Below are positions 15,685 to 24,614 of a stretch of DNA of 64,000 bases, in pieces; within the stretch, counting starts at the first letter, position 1; every line of letters begins with the position of its first letter. The position numbers were made by a program, and so were the translations under genes. The notes beneath the pieces were generated by a model. That model saw nothing but the letters and a program-made list of their open reading frames with translations, did no database searches and was not told where the DNA came from. The stretch lies in the NCBI GenBank assembly GCA_963791995.1, contig CAWBUQ010000012.1, positions 1 to 64,000 on the forward strand, given 5' to 3'. The stretch comes from Bog-473 sp963791995. Lineage in GTDB: Bacteria > Actinomycetota > Acidimicrobiia > Acidimicrobiales > RAAP-2.

Positions 15685-16434
15685 CTAGTCGGGATCCATA
15701 GGGCGGTCGGGCTGCGATCGCTCCACGCGACCGCCCGACACCTCTGCGATAACTCGACGTGCGACAGCGACCAGTGTCTGTGCTTCGGACGAGGCCGCAT
15801 TGCGGATCAAGGCGGCCGCCTGCTCCACGCCGCACTGCTCAAGAACCATCAACATGCCCTGAGCCACGGCGATATCGGCGTTCTCATCGGACAGCCGTTG
15901 GGCGACCGCCGCGAGACCTTGGCTGCTGGTCAGCAGGACAGACTTGGCCACCGCCACGCCGACCTGCGTGGCCAGGACGGCCCCGAGGTCTTGGGATCTG
16001 GCGTCGAAGGACGACGGCGTCCACGAGTAGAGGTTGAGGCTACCTACCGGCCCACCGAAGGCAACAACGGGCAAAGAGAGCGAACTCTGTACCCCGGTGT
16101 GAGCGACGCGCTCGGCGAAGCGGGGGAATCGCTCGTCGGTCGGAATAAGCGCGACATGGATAGGTCGGTTCTCGCCCGCCGCGGTCAGACACGGACCTTC
16201 TCCCATCTCGTACTGAGCCACGTCGATGGCCACAACGACACGATCGAGCACCGCTTCGGTCTGCGGCTGGCCCTCGACGATCAGCGTGATACTGCCAGCG
16301 TCACAGCCCGGGACAGTGCCCTCCGCTACGGCCAGGATGCGGTCAAGATCGGGCATCAATCTCGGTCCTTCGTCCAGCCATGCCAGACTCAAAGCCATCA
16401 AAGCCTGCTGGAGCTCAGCCGGGGTCTCGGGCAT
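15685..16434 (-). CDS. GAF-ANTAR transcription antitermination regulator
   Basis: 249 residues from ATG 16434 (an upstream start at 16491 adds an Arg-rich tail). Residues about 15-165 form a GAF domain (SITLIVEGQPQTEAVLDRVV, QYEMGEGPCLTAAGENRPIH, VGSLNLYSWTPSSFD). Residues 180-240 form ANTAR (LAAVAQRLSDENADIAVAQG, LMVLEQCGVEQAAALIRNAA). The QG-hydrophobic pattern is typical of ANTAR helices. Such proteins bind twin hexanucleotide hairpins in RNA. The frame is intact, unlike the paralogue at 14196-14910. Confidence 0.85.
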   Translation of the reverse strand: MPETPAELQQALMALSLAWLDEGPRLMPDLDRILAVAEGTVPGCDAGSITLIVEGQPQTEAVLDRVVVAIDVAQYEMGEGPCLTAAGENRPIHVALIPTDERFPRFAERVAHTGVQSSLSLPVVAFGGPVGSLNLYSWTPSSFDARSQDLGAVLATQVGVAVAKSVLLTSSQGLAAVAQRLSDENADIAVAQGMLMVLEQCGVEQAAALIRNAASSEAQTLVAVARRVIAEVSGGRVERSQPDRPMDPD

Positions 16435-16654
16435 CGTCTCACTCGCGGACCGTCTGGCGCTGTCGGCCCGTCCTCGGCAGCATTCTCGCACAACTCCAGA
16501 GCTACAAACCCGCTTCCTGGCGGCGCTACGCCGCCGAGTCCTGCGACCCCATCTCGGCTACAGGAAGACGCTTGAGTCACGGCCAGTGACGAGGACCCAT
16601 GCAGAATCCCGAACGGTGGTCTCCGGGGTTTGGCCGATGCCGCTGATGGGTGTG

Positions 16655-16990
16655 TCAGCGCGCGAGGACCTGTCGTACGCGCTGGTGGGATAGGCCGAGG
16701 ATATCCGCGGCGTCTCGGACGCTTAGCCAGCCTTCGTCGACGAGTGCCCGCGCTGCCTTCTCGGTGGCGCCGGCTGCCGCATCTTGGACCGCCTGCGCCT
16801 TGGCTCGCTCTTTGCGGGCCCGGTCGACAGTCGCCTCGACCGCCTTCGGGAGCCGGATGTCCTCGATGACGATGAAGGCGCCCGGGGCAACCTCGAACCA
16901 CAAAGCGGTGGCATCGCGAACGTGGTCGCGGGCCCTGGCGAGCGTGCGTCCGCACCTCCGCGGCGCCGAGGAAGGGCTCGACGCCACCAT
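16655..16990 (-). pseudogene. HicB-like antitoxin, probably N-terminally truncated
   Basis: The protein reads ARARDHVRDATALWFEVAPG, FIVIEDIRLPKAVEATVDRA and ALVDEGWLSVRDAADILGLS HQRVRQVLAR. This matches the second half of actinobacterial HicB-like antitoxins: end of the HicB fold, long charged helix, C-terminal helix-turn-helix. The expected first strand (normally about 30 residues with a Y-x-V/W motif) is missing; the first 15 residues here are Ser/Arg-rich. No HicA toxin is seen nearby. Confidence 0.5.
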
Positions 16991-17478
16991 CGACGAGTAG
17001 ATAGAAGACCGGAGGTCACCTGGTGCCCGACGTGCCGTTCCGCGCTCGCAGCTCTACCGGTTGGACCGGACGGCTCGCCAGGCGCGCCGTTACGCGGCGC
17101 GCTGGACCGAGAGCCATACGATGGCGGGTGCATCACCGAAACAGCGACCACCAGCGGGCATCGCGCTTGGGCGATGGCATTTCCGGAGGTGACCGAGAAA
17201 CAACATTTCCGCTTCAAGCTGCCGCTCTGGCAAGTTCGCGATCACGTCGCCGCGTCGGATAGGAATTGGCGATTACGCTCGTCGAGCGTGCCCCGCCGCG
17301 AACGCGACCACCGTGCGGCCGATCCCGATCGGATCGGCCACCGGTCGTCGTGGGCGATCGTCGAGTACGCAGCACCCGACGGTTCAGTGCCAGCGCTCGC
17401 AGAACCTGCGTCCCCCCTGCGCCCAGCGGGGGGCGCTGCGCTATCCGCATCGGTGACCGTCTGTATCGGCGCCCCGCA
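16991..17478 (+). other. Intergenic region with possible MmcQ/YjbR remnant
   Basis: Around 17150-17240 a plus-strand frame reads GHRAWAMAFPEVTEKQHFRF, resembling the first strand-helix of YjbR/MmcQ-type proteins, but no continuation is found. Similarity to the second desaturase copy begins just before 17479 (TGTATCGGMGCC). Confidence 0.3.
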
Positions 17479-18492
17479 ATGACGCTCGGGTCGAGCCGCT
17501 CAGCGTGGCAGGAGCCGTTGGCTGTTTACGCCCAACCTCGTCTCCGGCGCGGGTTGCTCGACCTCGTCACCTCCGCAGTGCCGTACCTGGCGCTGTGCGT
17601 AGCAATCTACCTAGTGCTGCGCGTCTCGCCTTTGCTGGCCCTGGCCCTCATGATCCCGACGGCCGGGTTCCTGGTACGGGTCTTCGTCGTGTTTCACGAC
17701 TGCACGCACGATTCGCTACTGCCCTCCCGGCGGGCGAACAGATGGGCGGGCAGGGTCCTCGGGTTGCTCGTGCTCTCGCCTTTCTATCAGTGGCGCCATG
17801 AGCACGCCGGCCACCACGCCACCTCAGGGGATCTCGACCGCCGCGGCGAAGGCGATGTCGAAACGCTGACCGTCGCGGAGTATCAGGCGCGTCCGTGGCG
17901 GGGACGGCTGGCCTACCGGCTGTTCCGTCACCCTCTGGTGATGTTCGGGCTCGGCCCGGTGTTCGCCATGATCATCGAGCCGCGGCTAGTGCGTCGCGGC
18001 ACCCGATCGCGGGTGCGCAACAGCGTGCTCGGCACCGACGCCGCTTTGGCCGTCATCGTCGCCGCCTTGTGCTGGCTGATCGGCTGGCAGGACCTGCTCA
18101 TCGTGTGGGCACCACCGGCGTTGTTGGCAGGCTCGGTCGGCATCTGGCTGTTCTACGTCCAGCACCAGTTTGAGAACGTCAACTGGCAGCGCCACCACGA
18201 GTGGAGCTATGCCGACGCGGCGCTGCGTGGCAGCTCGCATCTGAAGCTCCCGAAGCTACTGCAGTTCTTCACCGCCAACATCGGATTGCATCATGTCCAC
18301 CACCTCAACAGTCGGATCCCGAACTACAACCTGCAGCGCGCCCACGACACCAACGCCATCTTCGCCGCCGTCCCGACGGTCTCAATCCGAGACGGTCTTC
18401 GGGCCGTCAACCTCAAGCTCTGGGATGAACACACCGGCCAACTCGTGACCTTCGCCCAAGCCAACCCCCACCCCGAACCCGTGCTCACGTAA
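17479..18492 (+). CDS. Membrane fatty acid desaturase
   Basis: 337 residues. The three His boxes of membrane di-iron desaturases are present: HDCTH (73-77), HEHAGHH (107-113) and HHVHH near 276. Membrane segments flank them (PYLALCVAIYLVLRVSPLLA, ALAVIVAALCWLIGW, ALLAGSVGIWLFYVQ). It introduces a double bond in acyl lipids using oxygen and an electron donor; the substrate cannot be read from sequence. Start ATG 17479. A second copy at 32762-33776 is nearly identical but frameshifted, so this is the functional one. Confidence 0.92.
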   Translation: MTLGSSRSAWQEPLAVYAQPRLRRGLLDLVTSAVPYLALCVAIYLVLRVSPLLALALMIPTAGFLVRVFVVFHDCTHDSLLPSRRANRWAGRVLGLLVLSPFYQWRHEHAGHHATSGDLDRRGEGDVETLTVAEYQARPWRGRLAYRLFRHPLVMFGLGPVFAMIIEPRLVRRGTRSRVRNSVLGTDAALAVIVAALCWLIGWQDLLIVWAPPALLAGSVGIWLFYVQHQFENVNWQRHHEWSYADAALRGSSHLKLPKLLQFFTANIGLHHVHHLNSRIPNYNLQRAHDTNAIFAAVPTVSIRDGLRAVNLKLWDEHTGQLVTFAQANPHPEPVLT

Positions 18493-18550
18493 CCACGCTC
18501 CAGCTCCCAACAAGCACACAGAGCGCTCCGCCTGGTCCGGGAATGGCAGC
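17479..18550 (+). repeat. Duplicated desaturase segment, copy 1
   Basis: DNA is nearly identical over 1 kb with 32762-33835, and the similarity continues about 60 bp past the stop codon and a few bases before the start. The two copies are in direct orientation 15.3 kb apart. Confidence 0.85.
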
Positions 18551-19062
18551 CAAGCCGCGCTCGGCGGCAGGTCCGCCGCATCATCCGGGCTCCAGGCCGT
18601 CGGGCCATCCCCGGAGCTGAACGCCAGCGGGCCCATCCCCTCGCGCGCGGTCACATCCAAGTGGGACATGACAGCGAAGTGCCGCGCGGGGCGCCCCAGG
18701 GTCGCCTGATTTCTCAAGAATCCGACCTGTGGTGACGCCGTTGAGCGAGGCCGGTGGCACGACGGAATCCCTATCTTGACCCATGCGGTATCTGGCATGG
18801 AGAATGAGATTGTGCTTCTGACCACCATCCCTGCCGGTGATCTGGTGGGGGCGTATGGTCGGGAGTCCTGGGTCTCGGTCTGACCTGCGAACCGGCTGAC
18901 GCTGGCTTGGTTGTCTTGCGAATCGATCTGTCGACCGGGACCCAGGAACCTTCCCGGCATCCACCGGTGAAACCGTTCTGATCCTCCCGTCCTGGTCTAG
19001 AGGTCGGGGTTCACAGGGTCGGTCGGCCAGCGGGTGCGTGCCACCCCTCAACCTTGAAAGGG
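18493..19062 (+). other. Non-coding region upstream of IS110 copy B
   Basis: No gene is supported. The last 300 bp (about 18720-19062) are likely the left end of the IS110 element, where this group carries its structured guide RNA. I cannot fold it reliably by eye. Confidence 0.35.
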
Positions 19063-20113
19063 ATGGCCTTGACCATCGTAGAGACATCTACCGTCACTGG
19101 CGGTGTGGACACCCACGCCGACGCGCACGTGGCCGCTGCGCTCGACCACATCGGCGGCCTGTTGGGTACCAAGAGCTTCCCGACCACCACGGCCGGATAT
19201 CGACGTCTGTTGGCCTGGTTGCGAAGCTTCGGCACCGTCGGCGTGGTCGGGGTGGAGGGCACGGGAAGTTACGGGGCCGGCCTCACCCGACATCTGGCCG
19301 CCGCTGGGGTCCGGGTGGTCGAGGTCGACCGCTCGGATCGCCAGGACCGTCACCGCTCGGGCAAGTCCGACCCCCTCGACGCCGAGAGCGCGCGCCCGGG
19401 CCGCCCTGTCGGGCAAAGCCAAGGGTGCGCCCCGGGGACGGGACGGGACGGTGGAAGCCATCCGGGCGTTGATGGTGGCCAAACGCTCCGCTCGCGGCGA
19501 GCGGACCCGGTCGGTCAATCAGGCCCGAGCCCTTGTGGTTACTGGCCCCGACGACCTCCGAGCCCGGTTCGAACGGCACTCCACCGACGCCCTGGTGGCC
19601 GAGCTGGCCGCGCTGCGACCCCGCTGCGGTGACACCGTGGGATACGTCACCCGCATCGCCCTACGGGAGCTCGGCCGGCGGGCCGAGTTCCTCGCCACCC
19701 AGATCGACTACCTCGACGAGTTCCTCCTGCCCCTGGTCGAGCTGCAGGCCCCCAGTCTGCTCGAGATGTACGGAGCCGGCCCGCATATCGCGGCCATTCT
19801 GATCATCGCAGCGGGTGATCACCCCGACCGGCTGCGCTCCGAAGCGGCCTGGGCCCATCTGTGCGGGGCCGCTCCCATCCCGGCCAACTCGGGAAAGACC
19901 ACCGGACGGTTCCGGCTCAACCCCGGCGGGGACCGCCAAGCCAACCACGCCCTGTGGCGCATCGTGTTCACCCGCATGGGCTCCCACCAGCCGACTCGGG
20001 TTTACGTCGAACGGCGCCTCAAAGAAGGCAAGACCAAGACCGAGATCATCCGCTGTTTGAAGCGTTACGTCGCCAGGGAGGTCTACCACCACCTCCTCTG
20101 GACCGCCGACTGA
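19063..20113 (+). pseudogene. IS110-family transposase, copy B (single frameshift)
   Basis: About 350 residues. The N-terminal frame has VTGGVDTHADAHVAAALDH, VEGTGSYGAGLTRHLAAAGV and KSDPLDAESA. After about 19390 the frame changes to ARAALSGKAKGAPRGRDG, and continues with LEMYGAGPHIAAILIIAAGD, LCGAAPIPANSGKTTGRFRL and NPGGDRQANHALWRIVFTRM, the Tnp_20 domain. The Ser position of IS110 (S/T-x-R/G-G) reads NPGGDRQ, as in one IS110 subgroup. ATG 19063 follows GAAAGGG. The break at GAGAGCGCGCGCC could be an indel error. Confidence 0.8.
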
Positions 20114-20122
20114 CGCCAACCT

Positions 20123-20198
20123 CTCGGGGACGACCTGACCCACGATTCGGCTGTCGCCACCGCGCTGACCTGTTAACGATTTGTCGGTCGTCCCCGAG
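20123..20198 (+). repeat. 13-bp inverted repeat downstream of IS110 copy B
   Basis: CTCGGGGACGACC (20123-20135) is the exact complement of GGTCGTCCCCGAG (20186-20198), enclosing 50 bases, 10 bp after the transposase stop. It may be the subterminal structure of the IS right end or a terminator without a U tract. Confidence 0.55.
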
Positions 20199-20294
20199 CA
20201 ACATCGCCTGCTGAGCGAGACCTAATAAGAGCTTGTCCGCAAACCCAGCACCCACGCCGGACTGATCGGTCCTTCAACCGACACCGAGGTCACC

Positions 20295-20501
20295 ATGCAA
20301 CCACCCGTCACCGTTGAGATCGACACCGGCTCCGCCAGCTCCCGCGGCCGGCCACCAGAACAGATCTGGCTGGTCCGGCTCCGCCGAGGCGACCGCAGCA
20401 TCATCACCACAATCGGCCTGACCCGCAACAACGCCGAGCACCTCGCCGAACGGATCACCAACCTTCTCGCAAACCCAGAAGAACCCCTTGACAAAACATA
20501 G
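20295..20501 (+). CDS. Small conserved protein, paralogue of 6423-6662
   Basis: 68 residues from ATG 20295. VTVEIDTGSASSRGRPPEQI, WLVRLRRGDRSIITTIGL and NNAEHLAERITNLLA align with the small domain at 6423. The pattern (GSA-x-S, RP-x2-Q-x-WL-x-RL, AE-x-LA-x-RI) suggests a compact beta-beta-beta-alpha fold. As at the other site, an IS110 transposase is the neighbour, here upstream. The function is unknown. Confidence 0.55.
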   Translation: MQPPVTVEIDTGSASSRGRPPEQIWLVRLRRGDRSIITTIGLTRNNAEHLAERITNLLANPEEPLDKT

Positions 20502-21068
20502 GAGCATCGATCCTGACCGGGAACACCCAAAGCCCAGATCCCCCCCGCCGGTCACTGAGCCTGAAGATCATCCGATCGAACATGGCCAAGCTGCCAGTGA
20601 CCCCCTTGGCATGCACCTCCTCGAGCGCACCCACCACCGACCTCCTGACCCGTACGAACTCGTCCCAGCTACCACCAAGTCTGGACCGCACAGGGCCGGC
20701 TTTGCCGGCCCGACAACAGACGCTCTCCCGTCCGCGGTCGCGCCCAACCCGCAGGCTTCGGCCGCCCCCCAAATCAAACCCCGACCCAACATGCCGCGGC
20801 CCCGTTTGGTTGCGGACGAAGGCTGCGGTAGGGGACAGGCTGGGCTTGGCCGCTGGAATATTGACTCCGAGTTTTTCGGCTTGAGCGAGTCTGGCTCGCA
20901 GGGAGGACGCGGACCGGGCGTCGGGGAGCGGCGCTGCGGTCGGCGGGCGGCCGCCGAAGAGGGCGTGAGTCGGGAGGGCGAACGGTGTTGGCTTGATGGT
21001 ACGGCCCGACGTCTGACCCAGTTTCCGGCGGGCCCGGTCCGTGCGGTCCTCAGGACCGATAGGTTCGG
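20502..21068 (+). other. Intergenic region, nothing supported
   Basis: A 567-bp stretch of short, Pro/Arg-rich frames on both strands. I see no family resemblance, repeat or promoter here. Confidence 0.4.
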
Positions 21069-21790
21069 TTGGTGCCCCAGAACTGGACCGAACTCGCCGA
21101 CCGGCTCGTCAAGGTGCTCCATCTGTCGTCGGCTCCGGTGGCTATCACTTTCGCGGCGAGCCCGCCGCTGGGTATCGACCGCTTCGACGCCCCGATGCCC
21201 CCGGCGACCGAGGACGGTCGCCGGGGTCGGGTCTCGGCGGGGTGCGTGTTCTGGATTCACGGGGCTGAGCGGGCGTTCGCGACGGTGCCCGAGGATCACG
21301 GAAACTGCAGCGTGGGCAGCGTCACCCACGGTCTGCTCGCCCCTGGCGAGGTCATCGACCGTAGCGACGTGGCCGAGCTGGTCGGTGCCGGTTGGGTCGG
21401 GCCCAGCGTCTTGGATAGGCTGCCGAAGGTGGCGACGCGGCCGGGGTCGGTCGTCTACGCCCCTCTCGGTGCCGTTCCGATCGAGCCCGATGTGGTGCTC
21501 TTGCGGGTCAATGCCCGCCAGTTGATGGTGCTTTCCGACGCCCTTCCGGGCCTTTCCTCGGGGGCAAGCCCCAGTGCCACATCGTGGCCATGGCCAAGGA
21601 GCAGGGGGTTCCGGCGGCCAGCGTCGGCTGCGCCCTCAGCCGGCAACGGACGGGCATGCCCGCCGAGGAGATGACCTGTGCCCTGCCGGCCGGGCAACTG
21701 GACACGATGGTCGAGGCCATCGAGAAGACCTCGGGGATCGACGGCGCCGTGGCCCGCTACGCCGCCGAAGACGCCCACCGCTTCGCCTGA
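21069..21790 (+). pseudogene. DUF169 family protein (single frameshift)
   Basis: About 238 residues in two frames. The first (NWTELADRLVKVLHLSSAPV, CVFWIHGAERAFATVPEDHG, GSVVYAPLGAVPIEPDVVLL) ends near 21560. The second continues AMAKEQGVPAASVGCALSRQ, RTGMPAEEMTCALPAGQLDT. The order matches DUF169 proteins: SAPVAI near the start, conserved Cys and a C-terminal R-x-G-M-P-x-E-x-x-C-A-L-P motif. The biochemical role of DUF169 is not established. The shift lies at CCTCGGGGGCAAG, next to a G5 run. Confidence 0.75.
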
Positions 21791-21804
21791 ACAACGGCGG
21801 CGGC

Positions 21805-22582
21805 TTAGACGAATGGGGCCAGCGGCACGAGTTGGGCCTCGGTGGGCTCGGAGCAGCAAAACCATGGTTCGGTGAGCCGGGCTCGCTCGCCCCGAGGGCC
21901 GACGGAAACGGCCCCTGGGGCGGGGCGCGCCGGTGCGTTCGATGTGTGCGAGCGGATGAGCCCGTCGACCTGATTGAAGGTCCGCTCCGGATCCTCGCCG
22001 ACTTGGGCCTCGACCAGGGCGGCGATCTCCGCCTGGAGATGGTCGACGACGGGATCGGGATGGGTCCAGGTCCAACCCAGCCGGGCCGGGTCGTAGCCGC
22101 CCAGGTGGGCGGTCATGGCCGGCTCGGCCAACAGCAGGGAACCTTCGGGTACGAGCAGCCTTACGCTGTACTGCACGGGATCGACGTTGGCGATGAGATC
22201 GTGGGCCACCACGAAGTCGACGAGGGCGGCCAGGTCGTCGAGGGTGGTCCATGGCGCGAAAGGCAGCCACGACGGGCGGATCTCGATGCCGTACGAGCGT
22301 AGGGCGATGACCGCTTCGGACATGTCGGCGGCGGTGTGGCCCTTGTGCAGAACCGCGAGAATACGGTCATTGACGGACTCGAAGGCGCTGACCACGAACG
22401 CACAGCCGGCCTCGGCCAACTCGGGGAGCATGTCGGGGTGAGTGAGGAGGTGCTCGACCTTGATGGTGGCGTCGAAGGTCAGGTCGGGATGGCGGGCATG
22501 CACCGCGACCATGACCCGGCGGGCATGGTGGGGTGCGTTGAGGAAGTCGGGGTCGGCGAAGCTGAGATGGCGGGCCCCGTTC
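21805..22582 (-). pseudogene. Radical SAM protein (CUAEP/CCAEP-tail type), N-terminus missing
   Basis: About 258 codons. The sequence SFADPDFLNAPHHARRVMVA, TFDATIKVEHLLTHPDMLPE, SAFESVNDRILAVLHKGHTA and PWTTLDDLAALVDFVVAHDL is the second half of a radical SAM TIM barrel. The C-terminal PWFCCSEPTEAQ corresponds to the CUAEP/CCAEP tail that names a family of radical SAM (seleno)proteins; here both tail positions are Cys or Ser. The N-terminal half with the CxxxCxxC cluster is absent: upstream the DNA becomes serine recombinase at about 22582. Confidence 0.7.
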
Positions 22583-23272
22583 GAAGTCGAGCTGGTCGAG
22601 GCCGGCGAGGGCGCGCTGAGCGAAGTTGGCGATGCGGTGGCTGAGGCGATTGTCTTGGGCCAGCTCGGCCCGCTGGGCGACCAGTGCTTGTCGTTCGTCG
22701 TCGAGTCGACGGGTGCGGGCGTCGAGTTCGCGGGAGCGTCGAGTCATGTCGGCGATGTCGATCACTCCGGCCTGGTAGAGGTCGGCGAGTCGGCGCCGCT
22801 CAGTTTGTGCGGCTTCTCTGCGGTGGTCCAGGCGGGCTAACTGGGTGGCGAGGAGCTCGTCGTCCGGGGTGGGTGTTTGGGCGGTGAGGGCGGCTTCCCC
22901 GGCGGTGAGGAGGTCGGGTTGGGCCAACAGTTGCTGAACCTGATCGAAGACGAAGGCGTCGAGTTCGTCGGCGTGGATTCGCCGCTCTGGGCAACGGCGT
23001 TCTTCGCCGCCGGCACGGAGGGGGTCACGGTTGGGGCAGGCGTAGTAGCGCGACAGCCCGTAGTCGCGATAGGCCCGGTGGGCGCCGAGTTTGACACCGC
23101 AATGGCCGCAGCGAACAAGCCGTCGGAGCAGGAACGTGTCGGGCTCGGTTCGCCTGGGGCTGAAGATGGTGTTGTCGTGGGCGGCTCGCTGGACAGCCTG
23201 GAAGGTGACCAGTTTCGGTTCGATTTCGAGCGGGCCTTCTGCGACGGCTACAGCCCGTGGCAGGCGATTCAA
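22583..23272 (-). pseudogene. Serine recombinase fragment (zinc ribbon and coiled coil)
   Basis: About 230 codons from the middle of a large serine recombinase: PKLVTFQAVQRAAHDNT, then a zinc ribbon (LVRCGHCGVKLGAHRAY, YYACPNRDPL, RRCPERRIHADELDAFVF). A coiled coil follows (LDARTRRLDDERQALVAQRA), ending LAGLDQLDFE. The catalytic N-terminal domain and the final C-terminus are both missing. Its 3' end runs straight into the radical SAM gene at about 22582, and its 5' end is replaced by the exonuclease VII operon leader. It cannot be active. Confidence 0.75.
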
Positions 23273-23331
23273 GAAGCTCTCGGTCTATCCGCCTATGGTG
23301 CCGGCGATCTTCCGGCCGCCCCGGTGGCGTC

Positions 23332-24423
23332 ATGAACGTCGACCGCCAAAGCGGGGTGGCCGTCCGCCCTATGCAACTGCTGGCCTCCATCGAAGCGGCC
23401 GTGGCGGGGACCTGGCCCCAGCCGGTGTGGTTGACCGGAGAGGTCGAGCAGGTCAACACCACGGGCCGACATGTCCATCTGACCCTCATCGACGAGCACA
23501 GCCGTCTACGGGTCGTCGCTATCGGCCTGGACGCCCAACGGGTCAAGGGGCGGCTGACTCGGGCCGGGCTGGCCTTGGAGCGGGGTGCTTCCATCCGGGT
23601 GTACGGGAATGTCCACATCTACCCCTCGCGTGGCGACCTTGAGTTGCGCGCTATCGATATTGACACCGCTGTCGGAGTCGGCGACGCCGAAGCGCAGCGA
23701 CGTCGAACCCTCGAGGTCATCGCCAGGCTGGGCTTGGCGGAACGGCAGCCCGGCCTGCCCACCCCGGTCGCGCCTCTGCGAGTCGGAGTGGTGACTCCCG
23801 GCGGCCAGGGCCTCGAAGACCTCGAGACCCGGTTGCGCATGACCCCCTGGGCGTGGGACCTGCGGGTCCTGCTGACCCCCAGCGAGGGGCCAAGAGCCTG
23901 GGAGTCGGTGAGTCGGGCCATTGGTGCGCTCAGCGGCCAAGTGGACGTGATCGTGGTCACCCGAGGCGGCGGAGCAGGCGTCACTACGGCTTATGACAGT
24001 CCGAGCGTGGCCTTCGCGGTGTGCCACGCGTCGTGCCCGGTCATAGTGGCCGTCGGCCATGCCAGCGATATCACGGTCGCTGAGCAGGTGGCGTGGCGAC
24101 GAGAGTCCACGCCTACGGCGGCAGCGGTGACCTTGGATCGCGTTTTGGCGGCCCAACGAGACGACCTGGCAAGAGAAATGGCTGCAGCCCTCGAGGACGC
24201 CGAACAGCTCCTGCGCAGGGTCAGCGAACAGCTTGAAGGCGAGTGGACCGAATTTCGCCTCGACATCGAACGCTACGCGGCCCGAACCACCCCTACAGGC
24301 AGCTCCGACGAGCACGCCAATGTCGCACCCTCGGTACGGCGGAACGCGTGGCGGCTAACCGCCGTCATCCTTCTTGTGCTGATAGTCATAGCCGGGATAG
24401 CCGCGGTGGCGGTTCTGGTATGA
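23332..24423 (+). CDS. xseA: Exonuclease VII large subunit-like protein with C-terminal membrane anchor
   Basis: 363 residues. The N-terminal OB-fold (WLTGEVEQVNTTGRHVHLTL, ALERGASIRVYGNVHIYPSR) and the catalytic core (LRVGVVTPGGQGLEDLETRL, VVTRGGG, IVAVGHASDITVAEQVAWRR, STPTAAAVTLDRVLAAQ) follow XseA order. The catalytic-region H and D of GHxxD are present. The long C-terminal coiled region of housekeeping XseA is shortened and replaced by a clear transmembrane helix (residues about 341-363, LTAVILLVLIVIAGIAAVAV). This would tether the nuclease to the membrane, which is unusual. It overlaps the next gene by ATGA. Confidence 0.8.
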   Translation: MNVDRQSGVAVRPMQLLASIEAAVAGTWPQPVWLTGEVEQVNTTGRHVHLTLIDEHSRLRVVAIGLDAQRVKGRLTRAGLALERGASIRVYGNVHIYPSRGDLELRAIDIDTAVGVGDAEAQRRRTLEVIARLGLAERQPGLPTPVAPLRVGVVTPGGQGLEDLETRLRMTPWAWDLRVLLTPSEGPRAWESVSRAIGALSGQVDVIVVTRGGGAGVTTAYDSPSVAFAVCHASCPVIVAVGHASDITVAEQVAWRRESTPTAAAVTLDRVLAAQRDDLAREMAAALEDAEQLLRRVSEQLEGEWTEFRLDIERYAARTTPTGSSDEHANVAPSVRRNAWRLTAVILLVLIVIAGIAAVAVLV

Positions 24424-24614
24424 CCGCAGCCCCCGACACGCTTCGGACCGCGATGACCCGTCTGGCGGAACTGCGCCAGCAGATCGCGGACAGTCGGCTC
24501 GCGTCGGGCGATATCAGCACCGTGTACGCCGAAGCCACGGAGCTGTACCTGGCCGCTCGACGAAGCCTGGAACGGATCGAGACCGACCTTCGAGTGACCA
24601 GGGAGAAGATCTGA
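24420..24614 (+). CDS. xseB: Exonuclease VII small subunit-like protein
   Basis: 64 residues, two-helix hairpin: LRTAMTRLAELRQQIADSRL, then STVYAEATELYLAARRSLER. Size, helical hairpin and the position directly after XseA agree with the small subunit, which forms multimers around the large subunit in exonuclease VII. It begins with ATGA overlapping XseA, and ends TGATG overlapping the coupling protein, so three genes are translationally coupled. Similarity to the housekeeping small subunit is weak. Confidence 0.65.
   Translation: MTAAPDTLRTAMTRLAELRQQIADSRLASGDISTVYAEATELYLAARRSLERIETDLRVTREKI

Noticed and set aside
19103..19400. Upstream start of the second frame of IS110 copy B (ATG-like at 19103)
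   Set aside because: The first 95 residues of that frame are Pro/Arg/Ser-rich; the true N-terminus is in the other frame and the two join by a frameshift.
22115..23335. Plus-strand frames opposite the radical SAM/recombinase fragments
   Set aside because: Shadow frames; only the minus strand shows zinc-ribbon and radical SAM motifs.
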